Positions 34,276-43,905 of a DNA stretch of 62,562 bases are shown one piece after another (position 1 is the first letter of the stretch; every line of letters begins with the position of its first letter). Made by a program: the position numbers and the translations under genes. The stretch is from Fidelibacterota bacterium (GTDB lineage Bacteria; Fidelibacterota; Marinisomatia; SCGC-AAA003-L08; TS1B11), in assembly GCA_004124295.1 (NCBI GenBank), contig SCKI01000007.1, positions 61,388 through 123,949 of the forward strand. The letters run 5' to 3'. Below the pieces are notes generated by a model. The model worked only from the letters and a program-made list of their open reading frames with translations, ran no database searches and had not been told where the DNA came from.

Positions 34276-36147
34276 ATGATTGATGTCGTCATCGTTCTGG
34301 CTTTCGTTGCCTACAGCATATGGGCCGGTTTTCGGGCCCGGGCCAAGGCATCGGAAAATCTGGAGGAATACTTCCTCGCCGGACGGTCTGTGAAGGGCTG
34401 GAAGGCCGGCCTGAGCATGGCCGCGACCCAATATGCCGCCGATACCCCGCTGTTGGTGGCCGGGCTGCTGGCCACGGGCGGAATCTTCATGTTGTGGCGG
34501 CTGTGGATTTATGCCCTGGCCTTCCTGCTGATGGGGCTGGTGCTGGGCCGCTCCTGGCGCCGGGCAATGATCCTCACCGATGCCGAGTTCTCCGAGCTGC
34601 GCTACAGTGGCAACGCCGCCCTGGCTCTGCGGGGCCTGAAGGCCCTCTACTACGGCACCTTGATCAACTGCACCGTCATGGCGATGGTCCTCATTGCCGC
34701 CACCCGTATCTCGGAGACCTTCCTCTACTGGCACCTGTGGCTACCCGAATCCGTCTACGGCAGCATCCTCGGGTTTGTGCAGTGGACCGGCATCTCCATC
34801 GCTTCCGGCCTCAGCGGACTGGAGGCGTCGGTGGCCTCCACCAACAACGTCATCAGCATCGTCGCCATTCTGGCCTTCACGACCCTCTATTCCACTACCG
34901 GAGGACTGCGCAGCGTCATTGCCACCGACATCCTGCAGTTTTCCATTGCCATGCTGGCCACCCTGATCTATGCCATCTACGCGGTCGCCAAGGCCGGTGG
35001 ACTGGGTGTCATGCTGACCAAACTCAGCGATATCTACGGGACCCAGCGGGCCGGGGAGATCCTCTCCTTCGCCCCCAGCACCCAGGAGGCCCTGATGCCG
35101 TTCCTGGTGGTGATCAGCCTGCAATGGTTTTTCCAGATGAACAGCGACGGCACCGGCTACCTGGCCCAGCGGACCATGGCCTGCAAAACCGATGAGGACG
35201 CCCGTTTCGCCGGTATGATATTCACCTGGGCCCAGGTGCTGGTGCGCAGCCTGTTCTGGTTGCCCATCGGCATTGCGCTGCTGGTGATCTATCCCTTCAC
35301 TCCAGCCGACGCGGCGCGGGAGGGGTTCGTCGCCGGCCGGGAAATCCTCTTTGCCACCGGCATCCGCGACCTGCTGCCCATCGGCATCCGGGGGCTGATG
35401 CTCACCGGGCTGCTGGCGGCGCTGGCCTCCACCATCGACACCCACCTCACCTGGGGCGGCAGCTATTGGACCAACGATATCTACCTGCGCCTGGTGAACC
35501 AGAAATGGCTCAAGCGCGAGCCGGCCTCGCGGGAATTGGTGCTGGTGGCCCGGCTGTCGAACATTCTCATTCTGGCGTTGGCGCTGGTCATTATGGCCAA
35601 CCTCGATTCGATCCAGACCGCCTGGCATATCTCCCTGCTGTTCGGCGCCGGCATGGGCATGGTGCTGGTGCTCAGGTGGTTCTGGGAGCGGATCAACGTC
35701 TATTCCGAGCTCTCCGCGGTGGCGGTCTCCCTCATCGTGGCGCCTATCATCCTGGTCACCGTGGGAGAGGAATGGCTGCGGCTGCTGCTCATGGCCGCCA
35801 TCTCATCGGCGGTGGTGCTGGGGACCACCCTGCTCACCGCCCCCACCGATGAGGCGACTCTGGATGCCTTCTATAAGCGGGTCTCCCCGGTCGGGTACTG
35901 GCGGCGGACAGCCCAGCGGCTCGGCGCCGATCCCCAGGAGCCCGTGCGGGAGCTGTGGCGGGGGCTGTACATGGTGGGCAGCGTGGCCCTGTCCATCTTC
36001 CTCTTGCTTACCGGTTTGGGCCGGATCATGCTGCCGGGACCGGAGACATCTGCCCTGGTATCCTGGCTGATGGTTCTGCTGGGAGTGGCCAGCGTATGGC
36101 TCTGGAAGGGGGCGCTGGGAGCAAGCCTGAGGACGGTCAAGGGATAG
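34276..36147 (+). CDS. SSS-family sodium/solute symporter (long form)
   Basis: 623-residue inner-membrane symporter with roughly 13-15 hydrophobic helices; TM1 IDVVIVLAFVAYSIWAGFRA is followed by the SSS signature EEYFLAGRSVKGWKAGLSM and ATQYAADTPLLVAG. ATG 34276 is chosen over TTG 34249 because GGAGG lies 9 bases before it. It is longer than the two SSS proteins upstream, with an extended loop (about 540-580) and extra C-terminal helices. As first gene of the long plus-strand run it probably supplies that pathway's substrate. It is not closely similar to the symporters at 24002 and 25724, so a different solute is expected. Confidence 0.92.
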   Translation: MIDVVIVLAFVAYSIWAGFRARAKASENLEEYFLAGRSVKGWKAGLSMAATQYAADTPLLVAGLLATGGIFMLWRLWIYALAFLLMGLVLGRSWRRAMILTDAEFSELRYSGNAALALRGLKALYYGTLINCTVMAMVLIAATRISETFLYWHLWLPESVYGSILGFVQWTGISIASGLSGLEASVASTNNVISIVAILAFTTLYSTTGGLRSVIATDILQFSIAMLATLIYAIYAVAKAGGLGVMLTKLSDIYGTQRAGEILSFAPSTQEALMPFLVVISLQWFFQMNSDGTGYLAQRTMACKTDEDARFAGMIFTWAQVLVRSLFWLPIGIALLVIYPFTPADAAREGFVAGREILFATGIRDLLPIGIRGLMLTGLLAALASTIDTHLTWGGSYWTNDIYLRLVNQKWLKREPASRELVLVARLSNILILALALVIMANLDSIQTAWHISLLFGAGMGMVLVLRWFWERINVYSELSAVAVSLIVAPIILVTVGEEWLRLLLMAAISSAVVLGTTLLTAPTDEATLDAFYKRVSPVGYWRRTAQRLGADPQEPVRELWRGLYMVGSVALSIFLLLTGLGRIMLPGPETSALVSWLMVLLGVASVWLWKGALGASLRTVKG

Positions 36148-36217
36148 ACTCTGCCGGGGTGCAGGACCGCGCCGTTTCAGCCACCCACAAGGCCAGGACA
36201 TTCATGAGATCGCAACT

Positions 36218-37468
36218 ATGAGACGAAGTTATTTTCTGGTCGGCCTGGTGTTCCTGATCTTTTTCGTCATCTCCTTTCTCACCAATATCATCGGCCCCCT
36301 GATCCCGCAGATCATTGCCGATTTCGAGCTGAGCCTCACCATGGTGGCGTTGCTGCCGTTCTCGTTTTTCGTCGCCTACGGGGTCACGTCCATACCGGCC
36401 GGCATCCTGCTGGAAACCTGGCACGAAAAGCGGGTGTCGGTGGCCGCCTTCGGCATCGCATTTATAGGCTCCCTGCTGCTGGCACTGTTTCCGGGCTATC
36501 TGACGGCGGTGGTATCCCTGTTTCTCATCGGCTCGGGCATGGCCATGCTGCAGGTGGCCATCAACCCGCTGCTGAGGGAGGCCGGGGGCGAGGAACATTA
36601 TGCCCTTAACGCCACCCTCGCGCAGCTGGTATTCGGCCTGGCGTCCTTTCTCAGCCCGCTGGTATACACCTACCTGGTGCTCAACCTGCAGGCCGGCAAC
36701 CCTGATGGGGACCTGCTCATCGCGATCTTGGCCCGGCTGGTGCCTGCCGATCTGAACTGGATTGCGCTGTATTGGATATTTGCGGCCATTTCGCTGCTGA
36801 TGATCGTCGTCATGCTGGTATCGCCCATCCCCAAGGTCGAGCGGACCGGGGAAGAGCGTGCCGGCGCCCTGGCCACCCATCTGGAGCTCCTGAAGACCCC
36901 CCTGGTGGGCCTGTTTTTCCTGGGCATATTCGCCTACGTCGGCGCCGAGCAGGGGGTCGCCAACTGGATATCTGAATTCCTCTACCAGTACCACGGCTAC
37001 GATCCCCAGACCATCGGCGCCAGCACCGTTTCCTGGTTCTGGGGACTGATGGCGGCGGGCAGCCTGCTGGGGGTCGTCCTGTTGAAACTGCTGGACAGCA
37101 AGGTGGTGCTGCGCCTCTTCACCGTTGCGGCCATGGTCTGCTTTGGCGCGGCGTTATATATGGCGGGGCCGGTGGCCCGGGTCGCCTTTCCCCTGGTCGG
37201 ATTTTTTGCCGCCGTCATGTATCCGATCATCTTCAGCCTGGCGCTGAACTCGGTGCACGAGCACCACGGCAGTTTTGCCGGCATCCTGGTGACGGCCATT
37301 GTGGGCGGGGCGGTTATTCCGCTCATCGTCGGCGGCCTGGGCGATATCTTCGGACTGCGCAACGGCATGCTGTTTCTCTTCATTCCCCTGGGCTATATCC
37401 TGAGCATCGGTTTCTGGGCCAATCCGCTGATTAAGAATGAGACCCTGGCCACAGGCAGGCGGGACTGA
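36218..37468 (+). CDS. MFS sugar permease, FucP-like
   Basis: 416-residue permease with 12 predicted helices in two halves. The N-terminal FLTNIIGPLIPQIIADFELS and FVAYGVTSIPAGILLE are typical of the fucose/glucose-galactose proton symporter subgroup (FHS), and FLIGSGMAMLQVAINPLLRE is the conserved TM4 region. It probably imports a free hexose or deoxyhexose. It is followed 37 bases later by a ROK kinase, a common pairing of uptake and phosphorylation. Confidence 0.9.
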   Translation: MRRSYFLVGLVFLIFFVISFLTNIIGPLIPQIIADFELSLTMVALLPFSFFVAYGVTSIPAGILLETWHEKRVSVAAFGIAFIGSLLLALFPGYLTAVVSLFLIGSGMAMLQVAINPLLREAGGEEHYALNATLAQLVFGLASFLSPLVYTYLVLNLQAGNPDGDLLIAILARLVPADLNWIALYWIFAAISLLMIVVMLVSPIPKVERTGEERAGALATHLELLKTPLVGLFFLGIFAYVGAEQGVANWISEFLYQYHGYDPQTIGASTVSWFWGLMAAGSLLGVVLLKLLDSKVVLRLFTVAAMVCFGAALYMAGPVARVAFPLVGFFAAVMYPIIFSLALNSVHEHHGSFAGILVTAIVGGAVIPLIVGGLGDIFGLRNGMLFLFIPLGYILSIGFWANPLIKNETLATGRRD

Positions 37469-37505
37469 GCGCCGGAAACGGGCAAAGTAATCCGGAGACC
37501 TGATT

Positions 37506-38360
37506 TTGAGTAGCGGCGAGCATAACTATATCGGCATAGACCTGGGCGGTACGCAGGTCCGGGTGGGCGCCGTGCGCGGCGGGCAGCTGGGCGAAATCGC
37601 CAGCGCCAGGGTCAACCGTGAGGCCCCGGTCGCGGAGACCCTGGAGCAGATCGACGGTCTGCTGGGCGAGGTGGGCCTGGAGGGTATCCAGGGCATCGGC
37701 GTGGGCGTACCAGGGCTGGTGGATGTGGCCCAGGGCATGGTGTACGACCTGCAGAACATTCCCGCCTGGGTGAAGGTGCCGCTGAAGTCGCTGATGGAAG
37801 AGAAGTACGGGCTGCCGGTGCAGATCAATAACGATGCCAACTGCTTTGTGCTGGGGGAAAAACAGTTTGGCAAGGGCCGGGGCTATCAAACCATCGTCGG
37901 CCTGATTATCGGCACGGGCTTCGGCTCCGGCGTGGTGGTGGGGGGGCGGCTGCACCAGGGCAAAAATTGCGGCGCGGGCGAATTCGGCATGATCGGCTAT
38001 CTCGACAGCCACTACGAGATGTATGCCGCAGGCCAATTTTTTCCCCGCCGGGCCGGGCAGACCGGCGAGGAGCTCTATGCCAAAGCGCTGGCCGGCGACC
38101 CGCAGGCCCTGGAAATATTCCGTGAGTTCGGCGGCCATGTGGGCAACGGCATCAAGACCATACTGTACGCCTACGATCCGGAGATTATCATTATCGGCGG
38201 GACGGTGCGCACCGCCTTTGACTATTTCAAGGCTGCCATGTGGTCCGCCATAGGGACCTTCGCTTTCCCCGAATCGGTCAAGAACCTGAAGATAGAGCTG
38301 TCCGAGCTGGACAATATCGCCATACTGGGCGCTTCAACCCTGTGCTACAGCGAGGTTTAG
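37506..38360 (+). CDS. ROK-family sugar kinase
   Basis: 284-residue cytoplasmic protein with the phosphate-1 motif IGIDLGGTQVRVG, the phosphate-2 region GLIIGTGFGSGVVVGG, and the catalytic-Asp motif INNDANCFVLGE. It probably phosphorylates the hexose delivered by the adjacent permease. Unlike most ROK glucokinases it lacks the zinc-binding CxCGxxGCxE segment (here GAGEFGMIGYLDSHYE). TTG 37506 is used as start because GGAG lies 8 bases before it and no better codon is near. There is no DNA-binding N-terminus, so it is a kinase and not a NagC-type repressor. Confidence 0.9.
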   Translation: MSSGEHNYIGIDLGGTQVRVGAVRGGQLGEIASARVNREAPVAETLEQIDGLLGEVGLEGIQGIGVGVPGLVDVAQGMVYDLQNIPAWVKVPLKSLMEEKYGLPVQINNDANCFVLGEKQFGKGRGYQTIVGLIIGTGFGSGVVVGGRLHQGKNCGAGEFGMIGYLDSHYEMYAAGQFFPRRAGQTGEELYAKALAGDPQALEIFREFGGHVGNGIKTILYAYDPEIIIIGGTVRTAFDYFKAAMWSAIGTFAFPESVKNLKIELSELDNIAILGASTLCYSEV

Positions 38361-38396
38361 GCCTGCGGATGCCAACAGGCAGGAAAATGCTTTCCT
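38361..38396 (+). other. Two adjacent small hairpins after the ROK gene
   Basis: GCCTG (38361-38365) pairs with CAGGC (38376-38380), and immediately after, AGGAAA (38381-38386) pairs with TTTCCT (38391-38396). No T-run follows, so an intrinsic terminator is unlikely; attenuation or transcript processing is possible. The rest of the 132-base gap to the next gene holds only its ribosome binding site (GAGGGGGG). Confidence 0.3.
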
Positions 38397-38492
38397 ACCG
38401 ACACCCGGTATGGCTAGTATATCCCCGCAGATTAATTGCGAAATGGGCGCCTTACATAATCTATCAGCACCAATTCATCTGAGGGGGGCACG

Positions 38493-39710
38493 ATGAGCGT
38501 CAAGCTACGTCTGAGCGTGATGATGTTTCTGCAGTATGCGATCTGGGGCTCCTGGGCGCCGGTACTTTCCGCCTATCTGCAGAATGATCTCGGCTACAGC
38601 GGCATCCAGGTTGGCCTGATCTACAGCCTTCTGCCGTTGGCGACCATTATTTCGCCCTTTATCGCCGGGCAGATCGCCGACCGGTACTTCGCCAGCGAGA
38701 AACTCATTGGCATTTTCCAGCTGTTGGGCGGTGTCCTGCTGATCTTTATCGCCTCCATCACCGACTACAGTACGATGATCTGGTGGATGTTCCTCTACAG
38801 CCTGCTCTACGCGCCCACCCTGGCACTGACCAATTCCATCGCCATGATCAACATGGAAGATACCGAGAAGGATTTTGGCGTCATCCGGGTCTGGGGCACG
38901 ATCGGCTGGATCGTGGCCGGCCTCAGCCTGGTCTACTGGCGCGACCTCGTCGCTGGCGGACAAGTCTCCGCCGTGCAGGGCGACACGCTGGCGCTGGCCG
39001 GAATCTTTTCGCTGGTGATGGGCGTGCTTTCCTTCGGGCTGCCGAAAACGCCGCCGCGCAAGGAAGGGGCCAGCCCCTGGGCCTTCCTGGAAGCGCTGAA
39101 GATGCTGAAGAGCAAGAATATGGCCGTCTTCTTCATCATCGCCTTTATCGTCGCCACCGAGCTGCAGTTCTACTATGTGCTTACCTCCCCGTTCCTTACT
39201 TCGGCCCAGATCGGCATCAGCAACGCCAAGGTGTCCGGGGTCATGATTATTGCCCAGCTGGCGGAAATTGTCGTCATGGCGTTCCTGTTGCCCCGCTTCC
39301 TGCCGAAATACGGCATCCGGAACGTGATGCTGATGGGGCTGGTGGCCTGGCCGCTGCGCTACGCCATATTCGCCATCGGTGGACCGGCCTGGCTGGTGGT
39401 GGCCTCCCTGGCTCTGCACGGCTTCTGCTATGTTTTCTTCTTTACCGCAGCCTTTATTTACATCGATGAAGTGGCCCCCAAGGACATCCGCCATTCGGCC
39501 CAGAGCCTGATCACCCTGGTCCTGCTTGGTTTCGGCAACTTGCTGGGGGCCCTTTTCTCGGGCTGGATAAAGGACACCTTCACCACTTCGGAGATGGGCA
39601 CCAACTGGACCGCCGTGTTCCTGGTGCCGTTGTTCCTGACGATTGCCGCTGCCCTGGCCTTCGTGGTCTTTTTCAAGGCAGAGGATAAGCCCACGGCGCA
39701 GGAAGCTTGA
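38493..39710 (+). CDS. MFS nucleoside/sugar:H+ symporter, NupG-like
   Basis: 405-residue 12-helix permease. The N-terminal LRLSVMMFLQYAIWGSWAPV and SAYLQNDLGYSGIQVGLIYS, and later TLALTNSIAMINM and FGVIRVWGTIGWIVAG, match the nucleoside:H+ symporter branch of the MFS. In FCB-group genomes such proteins are often encoded beside Gfo/Idh oxidoreductases, as here (next gene 36 bases downstream), where they are thought to move glycosides or sugar derivatives instead of nucleosides. That assignment is contextual. Confidence 0.9.
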   Translation: MSVKLRLSVMMFLQYAIWGSWAPVLSAYLQNDLGYSGIQVGLIYSLLPLATIISPFIAGQIADRYFASEKLIGIFQLLGGVLLIFIASITDYSTMIWWMFLYSLLYAPTLALTNSIAMINMEDTEKDFGVIRVWGTIGWIVAGLSLVYWRDLVAGGQVSAVQGDTLALAGIFSLVMGVLSFGLPKTPPRKEGASPWAFLEALKMLKSKNMAVFFIIAFIVATELQFYYVLTSPFLTSAQIGISNAKVSGVMIIAQLAEIVVMAFLLPRFLPKYGIRNVMLMGLVAWPLRYAIFAIGGPAWLVVASLALHGFCYVFFFTAAFIYIDEVAPKDIRHSAQSLITLVLLGFGNLLGALFSGWIKDTFTTSEMGTNWTAVFLVPLFLTIAAALAFVVFFKAEDKPTAQEA

Positions 39711-39746
39711 TGGCGCCGACGGCAACGGAGCAAACCAGGTAGCACT

Positions 39747-41000
39747 ATGGGAAACAAAAAGAGACTGGGCATCGGCTTCATCGGCGGCGGCTTCATCAGC
39801 CGCTTCCACATGCAGTCCATGATCGCGGTGCGTAATGCCGATGTCCGCGGTGTATTCTCCCGGACGACCGCATCGGCCGAAACTGCCGCCGCCCATGCCC
39901 GCTCCCTAGATGTGGGGGAGGCCCGGGCCTACGCCAGCATTACCGATATGATTGCCGACCCGGACATCGATGCGCTGTGGATCTGCGCGCCGAACTACAC
40001 CCGGGTGCCGGTGATGGAGGAAATCTGCGCGGCGTTGACCACGGGCAAAGGGTCCCTCATCGGGGTGGCCTGTGAAAAACCGCTGGGCCGGAACGCCAGC
40101 GAGGCCCGGCAGGTGCGGGACCTGGCCAAAAAGGCCGGCCTCCTGGACGGTTACCTGGAGAATCAGGTCTTTGCGCCGGCCATCGTCCGGGGCCGGGAGA
40201 TCATCTGGAAGCGCGGCGCCGCCCTCACCGGCCGGCCCTACATGGCCCGGGCAGCCGAGGAGCACAGCGGTCCGCATATGCCCTGGTTCTGGGACGGGGA
40301 GCTGCAGGGGGGCGGTGTGTTGAACGACATGCTGTGCCACTCGGTGGAAGTGGCCCGGTTCCTGCTCACGGAACCGGGGGCGCCCCGGGATTCCCTGACG
40401 CCGGTGAGCGTGAACGCCTTTACCGATGTCCTCAAGTGGCAGCGGCCCGAGTATGCCAAGCGGCTGGCCGATGAGAGCGCCGGCAAGACCGACTACCTGA
40501 AGCGGCCGGCGGAAGATTTTGCCAGGGCCCTGGTGGAGTACCGGGATAGCGACGGCCAGCGGCTGGTGGTGGATGCCACCACTTCATGGAACTATGTCGG
40601 CGCAGGCCTCAGGCTGAGCATGGAGCTGCTGGGGCCGGAGTACTCGATGCAGGTGAATACGCTGGACACGGACCTGAAAGTCTTTTTCAGCCGGGAAGTG
40701 ACCGGCAAACAGGGCGAGGATCTGGTGGAAAAGCAGAATGCCGAGGCCGGATTGATGCCGGTTATCGGCAGCGAGGAGGGCGCCTATGGCTACGAGGCTG
40801 AAAACCGCCACATGGTCCAGTCCTTCCTGGCAGGCCAGCGTCCCGCTGAAAATTTTGACGATGGCGTCGCCGTAACGGAGTTGTTGATGACGGCCTACAT
40901 GAGCGCGGAACAGGGCCGGACGGTGCCGTTCCCGCCCGATAATCTGGGCGATTTCGTGCCCGCCGTGGCCCGGGGCGCCTGGAATCCCAACGAAAGGTAA
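39747..41000 (+). CDS. Gfo/Idh/MocA-family oxidoreductase (cytoplasmic)
   Basis: 417-residue NAD(P)-dependent oxidoreductase. An N-terminal Rossmann domain (LGIGFIGGGFISRFHMQSM) is followed by the active-site EKP motif (GVACEKPLGRN), then the alpha/beta C-terminal domain (GGGVLNDMLCHSVEVARF). No signal sequence, so it should act in the cytoplasm. Family members oxidise or epimerise sugars and inositols, some at C3 of glycosides. It lies 4 bases before the 3KDH-fusion gene, so the two are translationally linked and probably sequential in one pathway. Confidence 0.92.
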   Translation: MGNKKRLGIGFIGGGFISRFHMQSMIAVRNADVRGVFSRTTASAETAAAHARSLDVGEARAYASITDMIADPDIDALWICAPNYTRVPVMEEICAALTTGKGSLIGVACEKPLGRNASEARQVRDLAKKAGLLDGYLENQVFAPAIVRGREIIWKRGAALTGRPYMARAAEEHSGPHMPWFWDGELQGGGVLNDMLCHSVEVARFLLTEPGAPRDSLTPVSVNAFTDVLKWQRPEYAKRLADESAGKTDYLKRPAEDFARALVEYRDSDGQRLVVDATTSWNYVGAGLRLSMELLGPEYSMQVNTLDTDLKVFFSREVTGKQGEDLVEKQNAEAGLMPVIGSEEGAYGYEAENRHMVQSFLAGQRPAENFDDGVAVTELLMTAYMSAEQGRTVPFPPDNLGDFVPAVARGAWNPNER

Positions 41001-41004
41001 ATGA

Positions 41005-42471
41005 ATGAAATATTTGCATTTGCGGAGCCTGGGGCTGCGTGGGTCATTGGTTGGCCTGGCGCTGATGTTTTCCGTCTCCTGCATGGCGGGCGATGCCCAG
41101 CCGGCGATGTTTGATTTTCCGGATACGCCCTACGGTGAAGTGCGCATCAAGGAATTCCCCATTGCGGTGCAGGCCTGGACTTTCCGCAGGTTTACCTTTA
41201 TGGAAACGCTGGAGATGGTCAAGGAGCTGGGTATCGAGAATATTGAAGCCTGGCCCGGCCAGCGCCTGGGCCTCCCCGGCGTTGATCCCGAGGCCCTTTT
41301 TGCCTACAATATGAGCAGCGGGCAGATCGAGGCGGTGAAGGCAGCCCTGGAGCGGTTTGATCTGCGGGTGGTGGCCTACGGTGTCGTTGACAAAATCGGC
41401 CCGGATGAGCTGGAGGAGCTGTTCTCTTTCGCCAAGGAGATGGGTATCGAGATTGTCGTCATGGAACCCAGCTGGGACGATTGGACCGGAATGGATGAAC
41501 TGGCCCGGGAGAAGGGGCTTAAGGTGGCCGTTCACAACTATGCCGTGCCGAGCAAATATGCCCGCCCGGAGACGGTACTGTCGCATATCGAAGGCCTCAG
41601 CCGCAGGATCGGCGCCTGTGCCGACATGGGCCACTGGCTGCGCTCGGGCGTGGTGCCCACCGAAGGGCTGAAGCTGCTCAGCGACCGCATCAACGATGTC
41701 CATCTGAAGGACTTGGTGGAGATCGGCAACCAGGCTGCGGAAGAGGTACCCTTCGGACAGGGGGCGGCTGATGCCCGCGCCGTGCTGGCCGAGCTGACCA
41801 AGCAGAACTACGCCGGCTACCTGACCATCGAATATGAAAATGAGGCCGATGCGGACGACCCCCGGCCGGCCATCCGCAAGATCATCGAGTTCATCGACAG
41901 TGTAACCTACTATAAGGGCTGGACCGAGATTCTCGGCTCCTCGAACGGCCGCTTCAGCAAGCACGGCTGGAACCACTACGGCCCGGGCTACTTCAGCCTC
42001 GATTCTTACACCGGCGTGCTCACCGCCCACGGCGGTATGGGACTGTTCTGGCACACCCGGAAGTACAAGGACTTCATGCTCGAAATGGAGTTCCTGGTGG
42101 AAGAGGACAAGGACAACTCGGGCATCTTTTACCGGGTGCCGGATATGCCCATCAGCGATGACTACATCTACCATGCCTTCGAGGTCCAGATTGACGGCGC
42201 CTCCGACGATATGCACAGAACCGGCGCAGTATATGACGCAGTGGCCCCCTCAGCCGATGCGAAGAAGGGGGCCGGCCGGTGGAACCACTACCGGATCACC
42301 CTGCGAGGCTCCCACATCACCGTTGAACTGAACGGCGGGACCGTCGTTGAATGGGAGATGCAGCCCAGTGGAAAAATCAGGGACTTTGCGGCCGAAGGGT
42401 ACATCGGCCTGCAGAATCATGACAACGGGTCGCCGGTCCATTTCAGGAATATTTTCATCCGGGAACTGTAG
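41005..42471 (+). CDS. Fusion lipoprotein: xylose-isomerase-like TIM barrel + 3-keto-disaccharide hydrolase (DUF1080)
   Basis: 488 residues. A signal peptide ends in a lipobox-like FSVSC. Residues about 45-305 form a sugar-phosphate isomerase/AP-endonuclease-2 TIM barrel (IAVQAWTFRRFTFMETLEMV, GIENIEAWPGQ, VHNYAVPSKY, GACADMGHWLRSG, VHLKDL, YLTIEYE), the IolE/IolI type. Residues about 310-488 are a DUF1080/3KDH jelly-roll (WTEILGSSNGRF, TRKYKDFMLEMEFLVEED, NSGIFYRV, YHAFEVQIDG, NHYRITLRGSHITVELNG). The second domain is known to cleave 3-keto-glycosides; the first type acts on keto sugars. Fused, they would cleave and then rearrange a 3-keto sugar outside the cytoplasm. Neighbouring Gfo/Idh genes supply the needed C3 oxidation. 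Confidence 0.9.
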   Translation: MKYLHLRSLGLRGSLVGLALMFSVSCMAGDAQPAMFDFPDTPYGEVRIKEFPIAVQAWTFRRFTFMETLEMVKELGIENIEAWPGQRLGLPGVDPEALFAYNMSSGQIEAVKAALERFDLRVVAYGVVDKIGPDELEELFSFAKEMGIEIVVMEPSWDDWTGMDELAREKGLKVAVHNYAVPSKYARPETVLSHIEGLSRRIGACADMGHWLRSGVVPTEGLKLLSDRINDVHLKDLVEIGNQAAEEVPFGQGAADARAVLAELTKQNYAGYLTIEYENEADADDPRPAIRKIIEFIDSVTYYKGWTEILGSSNGRFSKHGWNHYGPGYFSLDSYTGVLTAHGGMGLFWHTRKYKDFMLEMEFLVEEDKDNSGIFYRVPDMPISDDYIYHAFEVQIDGASDDMHRTGAVYDAVAPSADAKKGAGRWNHYRITLRGSHITVELNGGTVVEWEMQPSGKIRDFAAEGYIGLQNHDNGSPVHFRNIFIREL

Positions 42472-42515
42472 CGGACCCGGCCAACAGTCCGAGCATTTAT
42501 CTAAGGATATCAAAA

Positions 42516-43868
42516 ATGACTGACAATGCCAAAAGGAATGGAATCAGCCGCAAGGATTTCATCGCCCGGACAGCCGTCGCCACTGCGGCCTTCACCATCG
42601 TGCCCAGGTTCGTCCTCGGCCGGGGCTATCAGCCCCCCAGCGACAGGCTCAATATCGCCGGCATCGGTGTGGGCGGCATGGGCCGCAACAACATCAACAC
42701 CTGCCTGCCCGATAACATCGTGGCCCTGTGCGATGTGGATGACAAATACGCGGCCGAGACCTACAAGGAGCACCCCAAGGCCCGGCGGTTCACCGATTAC
42801 CGGCGGATGTTCGACAGCATGGGTTCCTCCATTGATGCGGTGGTCATCGCCACCCCCGACCATACCCATGCGGTCATCGCCCTGGAAGCGATGCGCCGGG
42901 GCAAGCATGTCTATCTGCAGAAGCCCCTCACCCACAACGTGCTGGAAGGACGGACAATATTGGAGTCGGCCCGCAAGCATAAGGTGGTCACCCAGATGGG
43001 CAACCAGGGTCATTCCGCCGAAGGACTGCGGCTGATGAAGGAATGGATCTGGGACGGGGCCATCGGCGATGTCACTGAAATCCATGCCTGGACCAACCGG
43101 CCCATCTGGCCCCAAGGTCAGGATCGGCCGAAAAGGAGAAAGCGTGTGCCCCGGACCCTGGACTGGGACCTTTTCCTGGGGCCGGCGCCGCTGCGCCCCT
43201 ACCACCCGTCCTACCATCCCTGGGTCTGGAGGGGCTGGTGGGACTTCGGCACCGGAGCGTTGGGCGACATGGCCTGCCATCTCATGGACGCCCCCATCGC
43301 CGTGATGAAGCTGGGCGCCCCCACGACGGTCGAGGCGAGCTCTTCACCGACCAACGACGAAAGCCCGCCCGTGGCTTCCACGGTGCATTATGAATTTCCG
43401 GCCCGGGGCGACATGCCACCGCTGAATTTTACCTGGTACGACGGTGGCCTGACGCCGCCCCGTCCCGCGGGCATGGAAGAGGGCCGGCGCATGGGTGATG
43501 ACGGCGGGGGTGTCCTGTTCATCGGCGACAAAGGCATGCTGATGTGCAACACATATGCCGCCAATCCCCGCATTGTCCCCGAAACGGCCATGCGCGAATA
43601 CCAGCGCCCGGAGAAAACCCTGCCCCGCAGTGACATGCCTCATGAGCAGGAGTGGATCGCCGCCTGTAAGGGTGGACCGACGCCCAGCTCGGACTTCGAG
43701 ATCGCCGTGCCGCTGACGGAAATCATCCTGTTGGGGAATGTCGCCATCCGCAATAAGGAGAACAAGAAACTGCGCTATGACGGTGAAAATATGACCTTCA
43801 CCAATTCGGAAACCGCCAACCAGTATTTGAGCAGGGAGTACCGCACCGGTTGGGAACTCAAGGTCTGA
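42516..43868 (+). CDS. Exported Gfo/Idh/MocA-family oxidoreductase 1
   Basis: 450 residues. The N-terminal GISRKDFIARTAVATAAFTIV is a Tat-like signal (an R-K variant of the twin-arginine motif) with a hydrophobic core, as found on exported Gfo/Idh proteins with a tightly held cofactor. The Rossmann motif is LNIAGIGVGGMGRNN; the usual EKP is QKP here (VYLQKPLTHNV). The C-terminal bacterial-type domain is recognised by FGTGALGDMACHLMDAP. It begins 44 bases after the 3KDH fusion gene. A C3-dehydrogenase role on glycosides is inferred from the pathway context; the substrate is unknown. Confidence 0.9.
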   Translation: MTDNAKRNGISRKDFIARTAVATAAFTIVPRFVLGRGYQPPSDRLNIAGIGVGGMGRNNINTCLPDNIVALCDVDDKYAAETYKEHPKARRFTDYRRMFDSMGSSIDAVVIATPDHTHAVIALEAMRRGKHVYLQKPLTHNVLEGRTILESARKHKVVTQMGNQGHSAEGLRLMKEWIWDGAIGDVTEIHAWTNRPIWPQGQDRPKRRKRVPRTLDWDLFLGPAPLRPYHPSYHPWVWRGWWDFGTGALGDMACHLMDAPIAVMKLGAPTTVEASSSPTNDESPPVASTVHYEFPARGDMPPLNFTWYDGGLTPPRPAGMEEGRRMGDDGGGVLFIGDKGMLMCNTYAANPRIVPETAMREYQRPEKTLPRSDMPHEQEWIAACKGGPTPSSDFEIAVPLTEIILLGNVAIRNKENKKLRYDGENMTFTNSETANQYLSREYRTGWELKV

Positions 43869-43905
43869 TCCGGCCGGGCCCCTGCGCCGGAAACTGAGAT
43901 TATCC

